Notes: generated by a model from the letters alone, not told the origin. A stretch of DNA of 64,000 nucleotides from Lutispora thermophila DSM 19022 (GCF_900142105.1 NZ_FQZS01000013.1:1-64000), one strand, 5' to 3'. Positions 43,582 through 54,001 are shown, counted from the stretch's first letter. Made by a program: numbers and translations.

Positions 43582-45066
43582 GTGGCGATTATTATCAAGG
43601 AAATAGTTGTGGATATCAGTTTTGGACAGACAAGGGTAGCTGTCCTTGAAGATAATGAATTAGTTGAGATTTACATGGAAGGTCAGGAAGGGCAAAGCAT
43701 TGTAGGTAATATTTATAAGGGTTTGGTTGAAAATGTTTTGCCAGGCATGGGAGCCGCCTTCATAGACATTGGTACTGGCAAGAATGCATTTTTATATGTG
43801 AAAGATGTACTTCCTGATTTATCCAGTTATGATGCAGTATCGTCTGTTGGTAGTGAAAGCAACAGATCACAACGAATAGAAGATTATTTAAAGGCAGGTC
43901 AGGAGGTTCTTATACAAATTATTAAAGATCCTATTGGCAGTAAGGGCGCAAGAGCTACAACACACGTTACATTGCCAGGTAGATTTGCAGTTCTCATGCC
44001 CACGGCAGATTATATCGGAGTATCAAGAAGGATTGAAGATGAGGCAGAAAGAGAAAGGCTTAAAGCCTTAGCTGCTGAAGTAAAGCCTACAAATATGGGT
44101 GTTATTGTCAGAACAGCCGGTGAAGGCTGCACACTATCTGACCTAAAATCAGATATAGAGTTTTTAAGTACACTCTGGGCAAATATTCTTGGCAAAAGTG
44201 ATAAGACATCTGCTCCAAAACTTATACATAAAGATATGAGCTTATTTTTTAGAATTGTAAGAGACATGTTTACCAAAGAAATAGACAAACTTACCATAAA
44301 CAATAAGGAATATTATGAAAAAGCGTTAGAGATTATATCCATGACTTCACCTGATCTAGAACCAAGGGTTAGTTATTTTGATAAATGCTATGAGATATTC
44401 GATTACTATAAAATAGAAGAAAAAATTGAGAAGATAATTTCAAAAAAAGTATGGTTAAAAAGCGGGGGTTATATTGTCATAGACCAAACAGAAGCTCTTA
44501 CTGCTATAGATGTGAATACGGGCAAGTATGTGGGGAGCAAGGATCTTCATGATACGGTTTTGAAAACGAATATTGAAGCTGCAAAAGAAATAGCCAAGCA
44601 ATTGAGATTAAGAGATATAGGTGGCATAATAATAATCGATTTCATCGATATGAATGACCAAGAACACGAAAATTTGGTGTTGGAAGTACTGCGGAATGCT
44701 TTGAAAAAAGATAAAAACAGAAGCAATGTTTTGGGTATGACCCATCTAGGTTTAGTGGAAATGACAAGAAAAAAAGTTGTACAACCAAAAACCAATATAA
44801 TGCAGTCAATATGCCCTTATTGCTCAGGGACAGGAAAAGTGTTGTCAAAGCAAACCATATTCAAGAAAATTGAATTCGAGATAAATAAAGCATTGTTCAA
44901 TAGAGATAACAGGAAAGTAGAAATATATGTACACCCGGAATTGGGTTATGAGTTTATGAGTACCTATGGTGATGAAATAAAGTCATTGAGTGAAAAATAT
45001 AATAAAGACATAAACATTATACCTGATGAAACCATACCTAAAGATGAATTTAGAGTACATGATTAA
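43582..45066 (+). CDS. rng: Ribonuclease G/E
   Basis: 494 residues. S1-like domain near the N terminus ('GNIYKGLVENVLPGMGAAFIDIG'), then the catalytic DNase-like fold with metal aspartates in 'AIDVNTGKYVG' and 'IIIDFIDM', and the zinc-link 'CPYCSGTGKV'. It cleaves single-stranded 5'-monophosphate RNA in mRNA decay and rRNA processing. The start is uncertain: GTG 43582 is used, but AGGTGG at 43580-43585 would better serve a later, non-standard start such as ATT. The 55-kDa form lacks the RNase E scaffold tail. Confidence 0.93.
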   Translation: MAIIIKEIVVDISFGQTRVAVLEDNELVEIYMEGQEGQSIVGNIYKGLVENVLPGMGAAFIDIGTGKNAFLYVKDVLPDLSSYDAVSSVGSESNRSQRIEDYLKAGQEVLIQIIKDPIGSKGARATTHVTLPGRFAVLMPTADYIGVSRRIEDEAERERLKALAAEVKPTNMGVIVRTAGEGCTLSDLKSDIEFLSTLWANILGKSDKTSAPKLIHKDMSLFFRIVRDMFTKEIDKLTINNKEYYEKALEIISMTSPDLEPRVSYFDKCYEIFDYYKIEEKIEKIISKKVWLKSGGYIVIDQTEALTAIDVNTGKYVGSKDLHDTVLKTNIEAAKEIAKQLRLRDIGGIIIIDFIDMNDQEHENLVLEVLRNALKKDKNRSNVLGMTHLGLVEMTRKKVVQPKTNIMQSICPYCSGTGKVLSKQTIFKKIEFEINKALFNRDNRKVEIYVHPELGYEFMSTYGDEIKSLSEKYNKDINIIPDETIPKDEFRVHD

Positions 45067-45240
45067 AATACATTATGCATGCCAATGACATTATAAAATG
45101 TTACCTTTTATGGTTAGTATGAAATAAAAACAGATTGGCAGTAAAGCTCACTGATTGATTACCGGTAGGCTAATTTGCATATGCACTGCATAAAGTTCAG
45201 TGATAAATATTATGGAAAATGTTAGGCATAGGAAAAAGTT
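45067..45240. other. Intergenic region between rng and the ApgM-like gene
   Basis: 174 bp; a perfect TGCATATGCA palindrome but no clear promoter, terminator or ORF. Confidence 0.3.
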
Positions 45241-46293
45241 ATGATTAACTTCGATAATAAGAAAACAATATTGATAATATTAGATGGTTTGAGTGAAGAG
45301 AGAATTAGTGAATTAAGCAATTTAACCCCTTTAGAGTATGCTCTTACACCAACTATAGACAAAATTAAAGATCAAGGAGTGCATATAAAAAAAGTATTCT
45401 GTCCTGATAAAAGAGATCCAGACAGTATGACGTGCATTTTGTCTATGTTGGGAGTTGAGGAAAGTATAATACCTAGAAACAGAGCATATTTAGAAGCTAT
45501 TTCTTCTAACATAATTGTCAATGAAGATGAAGTAGCCATGAGATGCAATCTAGTGAAGATAATGGATAATAAACTTCAATCCTTTAATGGTGAAGGTCTT
45601 TCGAGATGTGACATGGCTTTTATTTCTCACAATATTAAGACAGTGGAAAATTTGAGATTTTATCATATAAGCGATTACAGGAATCTTTTAATATTAAAAA
45701 GGTCGGAAGAAATTATGGAAATACCGGATTTACCTCCCCACGAGAATATGGGTATGAGTATTGAAGATTTAACTAAAGATCTTTTGAAAAATGAAGAATT
45801 ATTCAAGTTTATTGAAGACAATAAGTTTGTAGTTAACAATAATGAATATATGTTTTATCCGTGGGGTGTTTCTGAAGCTGTAAAGCTGCCTTCTTTTGAA
45901 GAATTACATGGGAAAACATGTTCCTTGATATGCAATGCGGAAATAGTAAAGGGAATTGGAAAAGCAATGAAAGTTCATATACCTGACCTTAAAAACTCAA
46001 CTGGTGATATAGATACTGATTTAAAGGAAAAAGCAAGAATGGTAATAAAGGAAATAGAAACCCATGATGTAGTTATCGCACATATAAACGGAACTGACGA
46101 AGTTTCTCATAGGAAAGACATATTAGGAAAAGTGCTTTTTATAGAGAGATTGGACAGAGAGTTTATAAATGAAATATACAATAGTATTGGGAGGATTAAA
46201 TTAATAATAGCCTCGGATCATCAAACAAGTTCAATAACAGGGAAGCACAAAATGGGACCGGTAGATGTTATTTGCAATCAAAAATATTTATAG
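45241..46293 (+). CDS. ApgM-type phosphoglycerate mutase/phosphotransferase family protein
   Basis: 350 residues of the alkaline-phosphatase superfamily, archaeal-type cofactor-independent phosphoglycerate mutase group. 'LIILDGLSEERISE' (first metal Asp), 'DPDSMTCILSMLGVE' (active Ser, usually PGSD...LSLLGYDP), 'VAMRCNLVKI', 'VIAHINGTDEVSHRKD' and 'SDHQTSSITGKHKMGPVDV' are the conserved metal and substrate motifs. It is ~50 residues shorter than usual. Some members act as alternative homoserine kinases, so the substrate is open. Confidence 0.78.
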   Translation: MINFDNKKTILIILDGLSEERISELSNLTPLEYALTPTIDKIKDQGVHIKKVFCPDKRDPDSMTCILSMLGVEESIIPRNRAYLEAISSNIIVNEDEVAMRCNLVKIMDNKLQSFNGEGLSRCDMAFISHNIKTVENLRFYHISDYRNLLILKRSEEIMEIPDLPPHENMGMSIEDLTKDLLKNEELFKFIEDNKFVVNNNEYMFYPWGVSEAVKLPSFEELHGKTCSLICNAEIVKGIGKAMKVHIPDLKNSTGDIDTDLKEKARMVIKEIETHDVVIAHINGTDEVSHRKDILGKVLFIERLDREFINEIYNSIGRIKLIIASDHQTSSITGKHKMGPVDVICNQKYL

Positions 46294-46361
46294 ATAAATG
46301 GTAAAATGGTTAAAATAATTGCTATTAGAGAAAGAGGTTAAAAACCTGATTATACTTTTGT

Positions 46362-46390
46362 TTGACAAAGAAAAACCCCTATGTTAAAAT
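46362..46390 (+). promoter_or_regulatory. Promoter of the rplU operon
   Basis: TTGACA (46362-46367), 17 bp, TAAAAT (46385-46390). Confidence 0.88.
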
Positions 46391-46393
46391 ATT

Positions 46394-46460
46394 ACGGTGT
46401 AGGCATATCCGCTCGGGTCGGGTTTTAAAATGTTACCTTGAGTCCGGCGAGACTTATTTT
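46394..46460 (+). ncRNA. Ribosomal protein L21 leader (autoregulatory RNA)
   Basis: The ~70-nt leader between promoter and ribosome site contains 'ggtgtaggcatatccgctcg' and 'gagtccggcgagac', which can fold into small GC-rich stems. The position matches the L21 leader motif of Firmicutes, where excess L21 represses its own mRNA. No covariance search could be run, so the exact motif is unproven. Confidence 0.55.
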
Positions 46461-46479
46461 AAAGGAGGTGCAATGCCTA

Positions 46480-46791
46480 ATGTATGCAATAATAAGAACA
46501 GGTGGAAAACAATACAGAGTCACTGAAGGTGATGTAATCTTTGTAGAAAAGCTTCCTTATGCTGAGGGAGAAAAAGTTAAGTTCGACGAGGTTCTTTTAG
46601 TAGGAGGAGACGGTGAAATCAAGACAGGAACTCCTGTTATATCTGGAGCTAGCGTTGAAGGAACTGTACTTAAAAACGGAAAAGCAAAGAAAATAATTGT
46701 TTTCAAGTACAAACCAAAGAAAGATTACAGAAGAAAACAGGGACACAGACAACCATATACAAAAGTTCAAATTGATAAGATCAATGCATAA
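46480..46791 (+). CDS. rplU: Ribosomal protein L21
   Basis: 103 residues starting '[20 protein letters not shown]', with the RNA-binding tail '[19 protein letters not shown]'. ATG 46480 is 9 nt after AAAGGAGGTG (46461-46470); the frame extends upstream to TTG 46438, but that lies in the leader. First gene of rplU-prp-rpmA. Confidence 0.98.
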   Translation: MYAIIRTGGKQYRVTEGDVIFVEKLPYAEGEKVKFDEVLLVGGDGEIKTGTPVISGASVEGTVLKNGKAKKIIVFKYKPKKDYRRKQGHRQPYTKVQIDKINA

Positions 46792-46796
46792 TAAAT

Positions 46797-47132
46797 ATGA
46801 TTACAGTAAATATTTTCATGTCGGAAGATGATAAGGTAATAGGGTTAGAAGTTACAGGACATGCTGATTATAGCGAATTTGGCAGCGATATTGTGTGCAG
46901 TGCAGTATCAGCATTAACTCAAACAGCCCTACTTGGCCTTATAAATGTTGCTAAGTTAGACATAAAATACTGTATAGACAAAGGATTATTGAGATTTTCC
47001 ATACCTCATATAGAAGATAGAGATGTAAGTCTTAAAGCTTCGGCAATAGTGGATACAATGGTTATGGGGCTGGAAAACATATCGAAAAATTACTCACCTT
47101 ATATAAGGATTGTAGTTAAAAGGGAGGTGTAA
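46797..47132 (+). CDS. prp: Ribosomal-processing cysteine protease Prp
   Basis: 111 residues, YsxB family. Catalytic His in 'VTGHADYSEFGSDIVC' and Cys in 'DIVCSAVSAL'. Prp removes the N-terminal extension of L27, whose gene follows directly and carries the matching cleavage site. Confidence 0.95.
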   Translation: MITVNIFMSEDDKVIGLEVTGHADYSEFGSDIVCSAVSALTQTALLGLINVAKLDIKYCIDKGLLRFSIPHIEDRDVSLKASAIVDTMVMGLENISKNYSPYIRIVVKREV

Positions 47133-47135
47133 TTT

Positions 47136-47417
47136 ATGTTTGACATAAATCTTCAATTGTTTGCTCATAAAAAAGGAGTAGGAAGCTCAAGAAACGGCCG
47201 TGACAGTGAATCCAAAAGATTAGGTGTAAAAAGAGCTGACGGACAGGCAGTTAATGCTGGTTGCATTATTGTAAGACAAAGAGGCACCAAGATTCATCCT
47301 GGTAACAATGTTGGAATAGGTAAAGATGATACATTATTTGCTTTGATAAATGGTGTTGTAAAATTCGAAAGAAAGGGCAAGGATAAGAAGCAAGTAAGCG
47401 TATATCCTGTAGCTTAA
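47136..47417 (+). CDS. rpmA: Ribosomal protein L27
   Basis: 93 residues. The N terminus '[20 protein letters not shown]' has the Firmicute-type extension cut by Prp between Phe and Ala, exposing the AHKKG end that reaches the peptidyl-transferase centre. AGGGAGGTG before ATG. Confidence 0.98.
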   Translation: MFDINLQLFAHKKGVGSSRNGRDSESKRLGVKRADGQAVNAGCIIVRQRGTKIHPGNNVGIGKDDTLFALINGVVKFERKGKDKKQVSVYPVA

Positions 47418-47436
47418 TCAATCAGATATTTATATA

Positions 47437-47463
47437 GGTGCAGCAAGGCTGTACCTTTTTTGT
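47437..47463 (+). terminator. Intrinsic terminator of rplU-prp-rpmA
   Basis: GGTGCAG and CTGTACC form a 7-bp stem (one G-T) with a 5-nt loop followed by six T. Confidence 0.85.
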
Positions 47464-47676
47464 TATAAATAATAGAAAAGCTTAATTCCACCTTAATGTT
47501 AACTTGACCTAATGGCTTTCTTAAGCAAATCTTGATTAAGAGAAGCAAAAGCGCTCTCTGAACTTTAGGATAAAACTCATACATATGTCCATAATATTGA
47601 CGAGACTTTATTTTGGGAGGCTTTCGAAACTATATAGCATGACAGTACTGTAAACTGCTGAAATATAATGAAATAA

Positions 47677-48966
<1,290 letters not shown>

Positions 48967-48989
48967 CAAGTGGAGGTCAATTTAAAATC

Positions 48990-49175
48990 ATGGACTGCAT
49001 ACAATGTGAAAATTGTAAACAGAATACTTCAACATATTTCTGCATAGCAAAAAATCAAATAGTTATAAATGAGAATTATGTGCAGAATGTAGAAAAGAGC
49101 AGAAGCGGATGGAAGAAAGGAGATCCTAATTACGAAACTCATCGAAGAAAAATAAAAAAAGAAATAGAATTATAA
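48990..49175 (+). CDS. Small cysteine-containing protein between obg and yhbY
   Basis: 61 residues: 'MDCIQCENCKQNTSTYFCIA' with C-x2-C-x2-C-type spacing, then a basic tail 'SRSGWKKGDPNYETHRRKIK'. GGAGG lies 14 nt upstream. I recall similar small ORFs at this place in related Clostridia but know no function; the cysteines suggest a metal site. Confidence 0.6.
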   Translation: MDCIQCENCKQNTSTYFCIAKNQIVINENYVQNVEKSRSGWKKGDPNYETHRRKIKKEIEL

Positions 49176-49187
49176 AATGTGCATAAT

Positions 49188-49208
49188 AGCAGACGAAAGT
49201 CTGCTTTT
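49188..49208 (+). terminator. Hairpin before yhbY
   Basis: AGCAGAC, GAAA loop, GTCTGCT, then TTT. A compact GNRA-like tetraloop stem; a weak terminator or RNA-stabilising element. Confidence 0.6.
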
Positions 49209-49233
49209 AAAATATATTTAATTAGGAGGTACT

Positions 49234-49527
49234 ATGTTAAATAGTAGACAAAGAGCTTATTTAAGAGCTTTAGCAAATAACTTGGAAGATGTTTTTCAAA
49301 TAGGAAAATCAGGTATAACTTCAGCAATGGAAAAAGAAATAGATGCCTGCCTGGAGTCAAGGGAGCTAATAAAAATCAAGATATTGGATAATTGTCCCCT
49401 GAAAGTGAGGGAAGCAGCTGATGCTTTGGCTTCTGCTATTGGAGCAGAAGTAGTGCAAGTTATAGGAAATAAATTTATATTATATAGGGAATCCAGAGAG
49501 AAACCCCAAATTCAATTACCGAGATAG
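49234..49527 (+). CDS. yhbY: CRM-domain ribosome assembly protein YhbY
   Basis: 97 residues; 'MLNSRQRAYLRALANNLEDV', 'FQIGKSGIT' (GxxG-type RNA-binding loop) and 'KFILYRES' define the CRS1-YhbY family, associated with pre-50S particles. TTAGGAGGT before ATG. Confidence 0.95.
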   Translation: MLNSRQRAYLRALANNLEDVFQIGKSGITSAMEKEIDACLESRELIKIKILDNCPLKVREAADALASAIGAEVVQVIGNKFILYRESREKPQIQLPR

Positions 49528-49546
49528 GAAAGGTTGGTATAAGGAA

Positions 49547-49636
49547 ATGAAAAAGAAGATAGCTATGATACTGAGCATACTGCTAATCATCTCGATGGTG
49601 TTTCCTATAATATTATCATTATTTAGCTTTCAATAG
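49547..49636 (+). CDS. Tiny single-helix membrane peptide
   Basis: 29 codons: Met-Lys-Lys-Lys then a hydrophobic stretch 'IAMILSILLIISMVFPIIL' and stop. It has a signal-like basic start and one membrane helix. The ribosome site is unclear (AAGGA directly abuts the ATG; AAAGG is 13 nt away). It sits in the 150-bp gap after yhbY. Possibly a real small protein. Confidence 0.4.
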   Translation: MKKKIAMILSILLIISMVFPIILSLFSFQ

Positions 49637-49675
49637 GCATAAAAGATTACTGAAGAATGTAAAGGGGGGATTAGC

Positions 49676-50902
49676 ATGGAATTAGGATTAGTTACCATAG
49701 TAGCGGCTTTGCATGATCTAACTTCGATAGAAAATTCCCATTATGAACTTATAAGCTATTTAAAGAGGAATTTTTCTGTAAGGTTTATTACTCCTGCTGA
49801 AGCAGAGTATGTGGATATTCCTTTGGTGTTCATAGCTTCAGGGGGAACAGAAGAGATGTTTAGAAGCATCTATGATGAACTTCCTCAGCCTATACTATTG
49901 CTAACAGACGGGCTTCATAATTCTTTAGGTGCTTCTTTGGAAATACAGTCATGGATAAAGAGTGTAGGTGGTGTATCTCAAATACTTCATGGTAAGCCTG
50001 AATACCTTAAAAAAAGAATTGAAGTCTTAAGTCATATTGTCAGCGTTAGTGACAAAATAAGAAGGTCTAGCATTGGTATTGTAGGATTTCCATCTTCATG
50101 GCTTATTTCAAGTGATGTAAACTATTCTGAAGTAAAAAAGAAATGGGGCTTAAACTATAAGAATATTGAGTTATCTGAAGTATCAGATATGTTGAAAACC
50201 GTATCGTATGATGAAGCAGTAACAATAGCCGATAAGTTTGTGAACAATTCAGCAGGTATAGAGGAACCTACAAGGGAAGAGGTTGTGGATGCATCAAAAG
50301 TATATTTAGCGGTAAAGGAAGTATATAGCAAAAACAGAATAGATGCTTTGGCATTGAAATGCTTTGATATACTAGATAGACATAATATATCAGGTTGCCT
50401 TGCTGTATCTCTGCTTAATGATGAAGGCATTATAGCAGGATGTGAAGGAGATAGTCAGTCAGTATTTACCATGTACCTTGCAAAGCTTTTAACAGGTGAA
50501 AATCCATTTATGTCAAATCCATCGCTGATTGATCATGAAACCAATGAGGTTATTTTTGCTCACTGTACGGTAGCCACATCCTTGACAGAAAAATATATCA
50601 TAAGAAGTCATTTTGAATCGCTAAAAAGTATTGGAATTCAAGGGCAAATTAAGAAGGGAACTGTTACCTTATTTAAATGTGGAGGATCAGGCTTAGATAA
50701 ATATTTTCTGTCTAGGGGAGAAATATTAGATAACTTGAATAACTCAAAAATGTGCAGGACCCAATTAAAAATAAAACTGGATGAGAGTGTAGATTATTTT
50801 TTTAAGAATCCTATTGCTAATCATCACATAATAATTCTAGGGGATCATATAAAAATTATTGAAGAATTTATGGATACCATGAATTGTACAAGAATAAAAT
50901 AG
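49676..50902 (+). CDS. L-fucose/L-arabinose isomerase-like protein
   Basis: 408 residues. N-terminal Rossmann-like half ('PLVFIASGGTEEMFRS', 'PILLLTDGLHNSLGASLEI') and a C-terminal half with 'CLAVSLLNDEGIIAGCEGD' and 'NEVIFAHCTVATSLTEKYII', the pattern of the FucI-related family. True isomerases are ~470-590 residues and carry more metal ligands, so a sugar-isomerase reaction is not assured. GGGGGG precedes the ATG. It stands alone; no sugar genes nearby. Confidence 0.7.
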   Translation: MELGLVTIVAALHDLTSIENSHYELISYLKRNFSVRFITPAEAEYVDIPLVFIASGGTEEMFRSIYDELPQPILLLTDGLHNSLGASLEIQSWIKSVGGVSQILHGKPEYLKKRIEVLSHIVSVSDKIRRSSIGIVGFPSSWLISSDVNYSEVKKKWGLNYKNIELSEVSDMLKTVSYDEAVTIADKFVNNSAGIEEPTREEVVDASKVYLAVKEVYSKNRIDALALKCFDILDRHNISGCLAVSLLNDEGIIAGCEGDSQSVFTMYLAKLLTGENPFMSNPSLIDHETNEVIFAHCTVATSLTEKYIIRSHFESLKSIGIQGQIKKGTVTLFKCGGSGLDKYFLSRGEILDNLNNSKMCRTQLKIKLDESVDYFFKNPIANHHIIILGDHIKIIEEFMDTMNCTRIK

Positions 50903-50940
50903 CATGAGCAGCTATTGAAACAGCCCATACTATTTTATTC
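50892..50940. terminator. Bidirectional terminator between convergent genes
   Basis: GAATAAAATAG (50892-50902) and CTATTTTATTC (50930-50940) form an 11-bp stem. Both flanking stop codons fall within the structure. Confidence 0.75.
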
Positions 50941-51378
50941 TTTTTTAGACATGTAATTATTGTTTGATATGTTTTGAAGCATTGTAAGGAAGTCGTGTAC
51001 TTTTTCGTAAAGTAAACCTGTAAAAAACCACGCCACAGTGAAATCCAATCTTATGTAGCCATTTATGGAGAGTATTCCTTCACCATAATCCCATGGGCAA
51101 TGACCCAATATGCTATCCAAAGCCCAGCCACATAGGTATTCAATGGCGAAAATGGTTAGAACCCAAACTCCTCCTCTCATGTATATATTCCAATTTCTTA
51201 TTTTATTATGGAGTGGTTCAAGAAATATTCCCATACCGTAGATAAAAAACATCCACATATAGGTGAAGCTGTAAAGCATTAAATTGCCATGAATCAAGGA
51301 ACCTAAACCGGTCCAGAGAATTTCAAGGCACCAGCCTATTAAGCCATATACTGCAAATCGTAACAACTTATCTCTCAT
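50935..51378 (-). CDS. CmpB-type putative ABC transporter permease/membrane protein
   Basis: About 147 residues with four or five helices. 'FAVYGLIGWCLEILWTGLGS', 'YMWMFFIYGMGIFLEPLHN' and 'GHCPWDYGEGILSINGYIRL' match the small ABC_trans_CmpB (PF06541) membrane family, whose transport function is unproven. ATG 51378 is used; GTG 51393 is possible; neither has a strong ribosome site. Confidence 0.8.
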   Translation of the reverse strand: MRDKLLRFAVYGLIGWCLEILWTGLGSLIHGNLMLYSFTYMWMFFIYGMGIFLEPLHNKIRNWNIYMRGGVWVLTIFAIEYLCGWALDSILGHCPWDYGEGILSINGYIRLDFTVAWFFTGLLYEKVHDFLTMLQNISNNNYMSKKE

Positions 51379-51435
51379 GGTATTAGTATGCACGCAATTG
51401 TGCTATATATGTTTGTATATATTTTCTACAACAGT

Positions 51436-51566
51436 TAAGAAAGTCTTATGTTGGAATCAATTTCATAACAATTAAGCCTTTAATTTGCTACACAATAAGA
51501 AAGGCTTCCTTTGGAATCGTTTATAACAATCAAGGAAGTCTTTCTTGAAATGTTTTTAACGGAAAG
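51436..51566 (+). repeat. Tandem imperfect AT-rich repeats near the nhaC terminator
   Basis: Units at 51436-51476 and 51496-51536 share 'taagaaag', 'ttggaatc' and 'ataacaat' in the same order at a 60-bp period. 51535-51566 is an inverted match to 7021-7052. No coding capacity. Confidence 0.45.
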
Positions 51567-51583
51567 CATTAAAAAGATTATAA

Positions 51584-51617
51584 AAAAAACTCCGCTGATT
51601 CTTCAGCGGAGTTTTTT
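51584..51617 (-). terminator. Intrinsic terminator of nhaC
   Basis: AAAAAACTCCGCTGA pairs perfectly with TCAGCGGAGTTTTTT around TTCT: 15-bp stem, T tail in both directions. Confidence 0.93.
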
Positions 51618-51627
51618 GTGCAATTAA

Positions 51628-53073
51628 TTAAGCATTAGCGGTTGCTTTCTTGTTCCCTTTGTATTCAGGAGCAGATGGATCATCTTCCAGCTTCATCATT
51701 GTAATGCCGGTGTAACCGAATATTATAGAAACAATAGGGTTAACAAGATTTAATAAGCAGTAAGGGATATATTCAACTGTAGGAACTCCTAAGTAAGTTG
51801 ACATTGTAGCACCGCATGTATTCCATGGAATAAGTGCTGAAGTTAAGGTACCACAGTCCTCCAAGCATCTGGAAAGGTTTCTTGGTGCTAAACCTCTCTT
51901 ATGGAATTCTTCTTTGTACATGCTGCCAGGTAATACTATTGCCAGGTACTGGTCACCTGCCAGGAAGTTTACGAAGAAACAAGTCATAATGGTAGCAACA
52001 ACCAATGAACCTGTGCTCTTTGCAAATCCAAGGATTCTCTTAGCTATTACATCAAGCATGCCTGATTTTTGCAGTATTCCACCGAAGGTTAGAGCACAAA
52101 GTATGAGGGATATGGTCCACATCATGCTCTGCAAGCCGCCTCGAGTTAAAAGTTCATCAAGAATTTGATTTCCTGTTTCGGAAACTACACCATTTTGCAT
52201 AGCATCTAAAACATCTCCAAATGACTTGCCTTGGAATACGATTGCAGCGATACCTCCAAGTATTGTACCGGCTAAAAGTCCTGGTATAGCAGGAACCTTC
52301 ATAGCTACCATAACTATAACCAATACAGGAACCAGTATCAATAAAGGACTGATATTAAAATTATCTTTCATTAGTGCCAACAATTCAGTTATTGCAGATG
52401 TATCAAGATCACTGCCTGCGAATCTGGCACCCATTATACCAAAACCTATGATTGCTATAATATAACTAACACCTGTTGTATAAATCATGTGTCTGATATG
52501 ATCGAAAAGATTTGCACCAGCCATGGCAGGAGCCAAGTTGGTTGTGTCTGAAAGAGGTGACATTTTATCGCCGAAATATGCACCGGATATTATTGCACCG
52601 GCTGCCATAGGAGCGGGGATACCGAGACCTGCAGCAACACCCATAAGGGCAATACCTATTGTTCCAGCTGTGGTCCAGGAACTTCCAGTTGCAAGAGATA
52701 CTATACTGCAGAGAATTAAAGATGCAATAAGGAAGAATGAAGGTGATAATACCTGTAGACCATAATAGATAAGAGTTGGCACTATACCACCGAGAATCCA
52801 TGTACCAATGATCATACCTATGATTGCGAGAATTATAATAGCTTGCATGGTGCTTCCGATGGTAGCTATAACTCCTTCTTCAAGTTCAGACCAGGTATAT
52901 CCAAGTCTTACTATTGCAATTATTGCAGTTATGGCACCACCCAAAACCAGAGGAATGTGTACGTCTCCTCCAACAATGATTAAATTATACATTAGGATTG
53001 CGATAGTGAGAACAACTGGAATAATTGCTTCAAGTAGAGTTGCCTCCCTTTTCTGTTTTGTATTGTTGGACAT
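51628..53073 (-). CDS. nhaC: NhaC-family Na+/H+ antiporter
   Basis: 481 residues, about 11-12 helices. 'LATGSSWTTAGTIGIALMGV', 'GAYFGDKMSPLSDTTNLAPAM' and 'LIPWNTCGATMSTYLGVPT' are family signatures; the Asp in 'YFGDKMSPLSDT' is in the ion site. It extrudes sodium in exchange for protons, or swaps organic acids in some relatives. With a Na+- or H+-translocating Rnf in the same cell it would help balance the ion gradient. AAGGAG lies upstream of the start. Confidence 0.93.
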   Translation of the reverse strand: MSNNTKQKREATLLEAIIPVVLTIAILMYNLIIVGGDVHIPLVLGGAITAIIAIVRLGYTWSELEEGVIATIGSTMQAIIILAIIGMIIGTWILGGIVPTLIYYGLQVLSPSFFLIASLILCSIVSLATGSSWTTAGTIGIALMGVAAGLGIPAPMAAGAIISGAYFGDKMSPLSDTTNLAPAMAGANLFDHIRHMIYTTGVSYIIAIIGFGIMGARFAGSDLDTSAITELLALMKDNFNISPLLILVPVLVIVMVAMKVPAIPGLLAGTILGGIAAIVFQGKSFGDVLDAMQNGVVSETGNQILDELLTRGGLQSMMWTISLILCALTFGGILQKSGMLDVIAKRILGFAKSTGSLVVATIMTCFFVNFLAGDQYLAIVLPGSMYKEEFHKRGLAPRNLSRCLEDCGTLTSALIPWNTCGATMSTYLGVPTVEYIPYCLLNLVNPIVSIIFGYTGITMMKLEDDPSAPEYKGNKKATANA

Positions 53074-53364
53074 TCTTTTAACTCCTTTCTGAGGTAATTT
53101 TGATTTATTTTTATTATCTCAAAGTTGATGAATAATGTAAATAGTGAAATTTCTCTGAAAACATAACAGTTTTTGCAAAATCCTGACTATTTTTTGATTT
53201 TTGACAAATGATGCACATATTCTTAATTTTACGAATAATGGGGAGATTATATTATTTAATCTGTGAAATACTTGTTTTTTAGGGAAATTAGGAATTGAAA
53301 TAATCTTCAGAATATAGTATGCTCTAATTAATCTCTAAAAAAAATATGTTAGGGGGTAATTAAA
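53074..53364. other. Divergent promoter region
   Basis: 291 bp between nhaC (left) and the P-loop gene (right). AT-rich, no ORF and no hexamer pair I would defend. Confidence 0.35.
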
Positions 53365-53772
53365 ATGGTTAAGTTTATTGTAGGTGAGAAGGGCACCGGG
53401 AAGACAAAAATGATGATCAGTATGGCAAATGAGGCTTCAAAAGCTTCAAAAGGGCATGTTGTGTACATCGACAGAGATAAAAATCATATGTACGATTTGG
53501 ATAGAAGTCTTCGATTCATCAATGCTGGAGATTTTCAGATTGAGAATTTGAAGGCTTTTTATGGTTTTTTGTGCGGAGTTATATCTCAGAATTTTGATAT
53601 AGAAACGATATTTATTGATGGAATAAAGGTTATATCTGATGCTGAAGAGGAATGTCTAAAACAGTTTGTTGAAAATTTGGAAAATCTAAATAAGAAATTT
53701 GAAGTTGATTTTATTGTAAGTATGAGCCGAAATCCTAATAATGTTCCTGAATTCTTAAAATCATACTTTTAA
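53365..53772 (+). CDS. Small P-loop ATP-binding protein
   Basis: 135 residues. Walker A 'VGEKGTGKTKMMISMA' near the N terminus, a Walker B-like 'ETIFIDGI' (~84-91) and 'DFIVSMSRNP'. The size and motifs suggest a minimal AAA/PilT-like ATPase often annotated as a hypothetical or twitching-motility protein. No pilus genes are near. TAGGGGG before ATG. Confidence 0.75.
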   Translation: MVKFIVGEKGTGKTKMMISMANEASKASKGHVVYIDRDKNHMYDLDRSLRFINAGDFQIENLKAFYGFLCGVISQNFDIETIFIDGIKVISDAEEECLKQFVENLENLNKKFEVDFIVSMSRNPNNVPEFLKSYF

Positions 53773-53840
53773 GAAAGGATTCCTGGAGATTATAGAAAGT
53801 TTTACTATGTAGTAATAAATAATTATTGATTTTGAAAAGA

Positions 53841-53895
53841 ACAGGCTAATAACCATACTTCTATAGTATGGTTGTTGGCCTGTGTTTGTTTTTTG
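53841..53895 (+). terminator. Strong terminator after the P-loop gene
   Basis: A 19-bp stem with G-T pairs: ACAGGC...AACCATACT against AGTATGGTT...GCCTGT, 5-nt loop, then GTTTGTTTTTT. Confidence 0.9.
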
Positions 53896-54001
53896 CTGAA
53901 AAGTATGTTAAGTTATGTTATAATTATGAAAGATTTTAACAAGATGAATGTAAAGACTTAGTAAAATAAACAGACAAATGGTATAATAGGCAGGATTAAC
54001 A

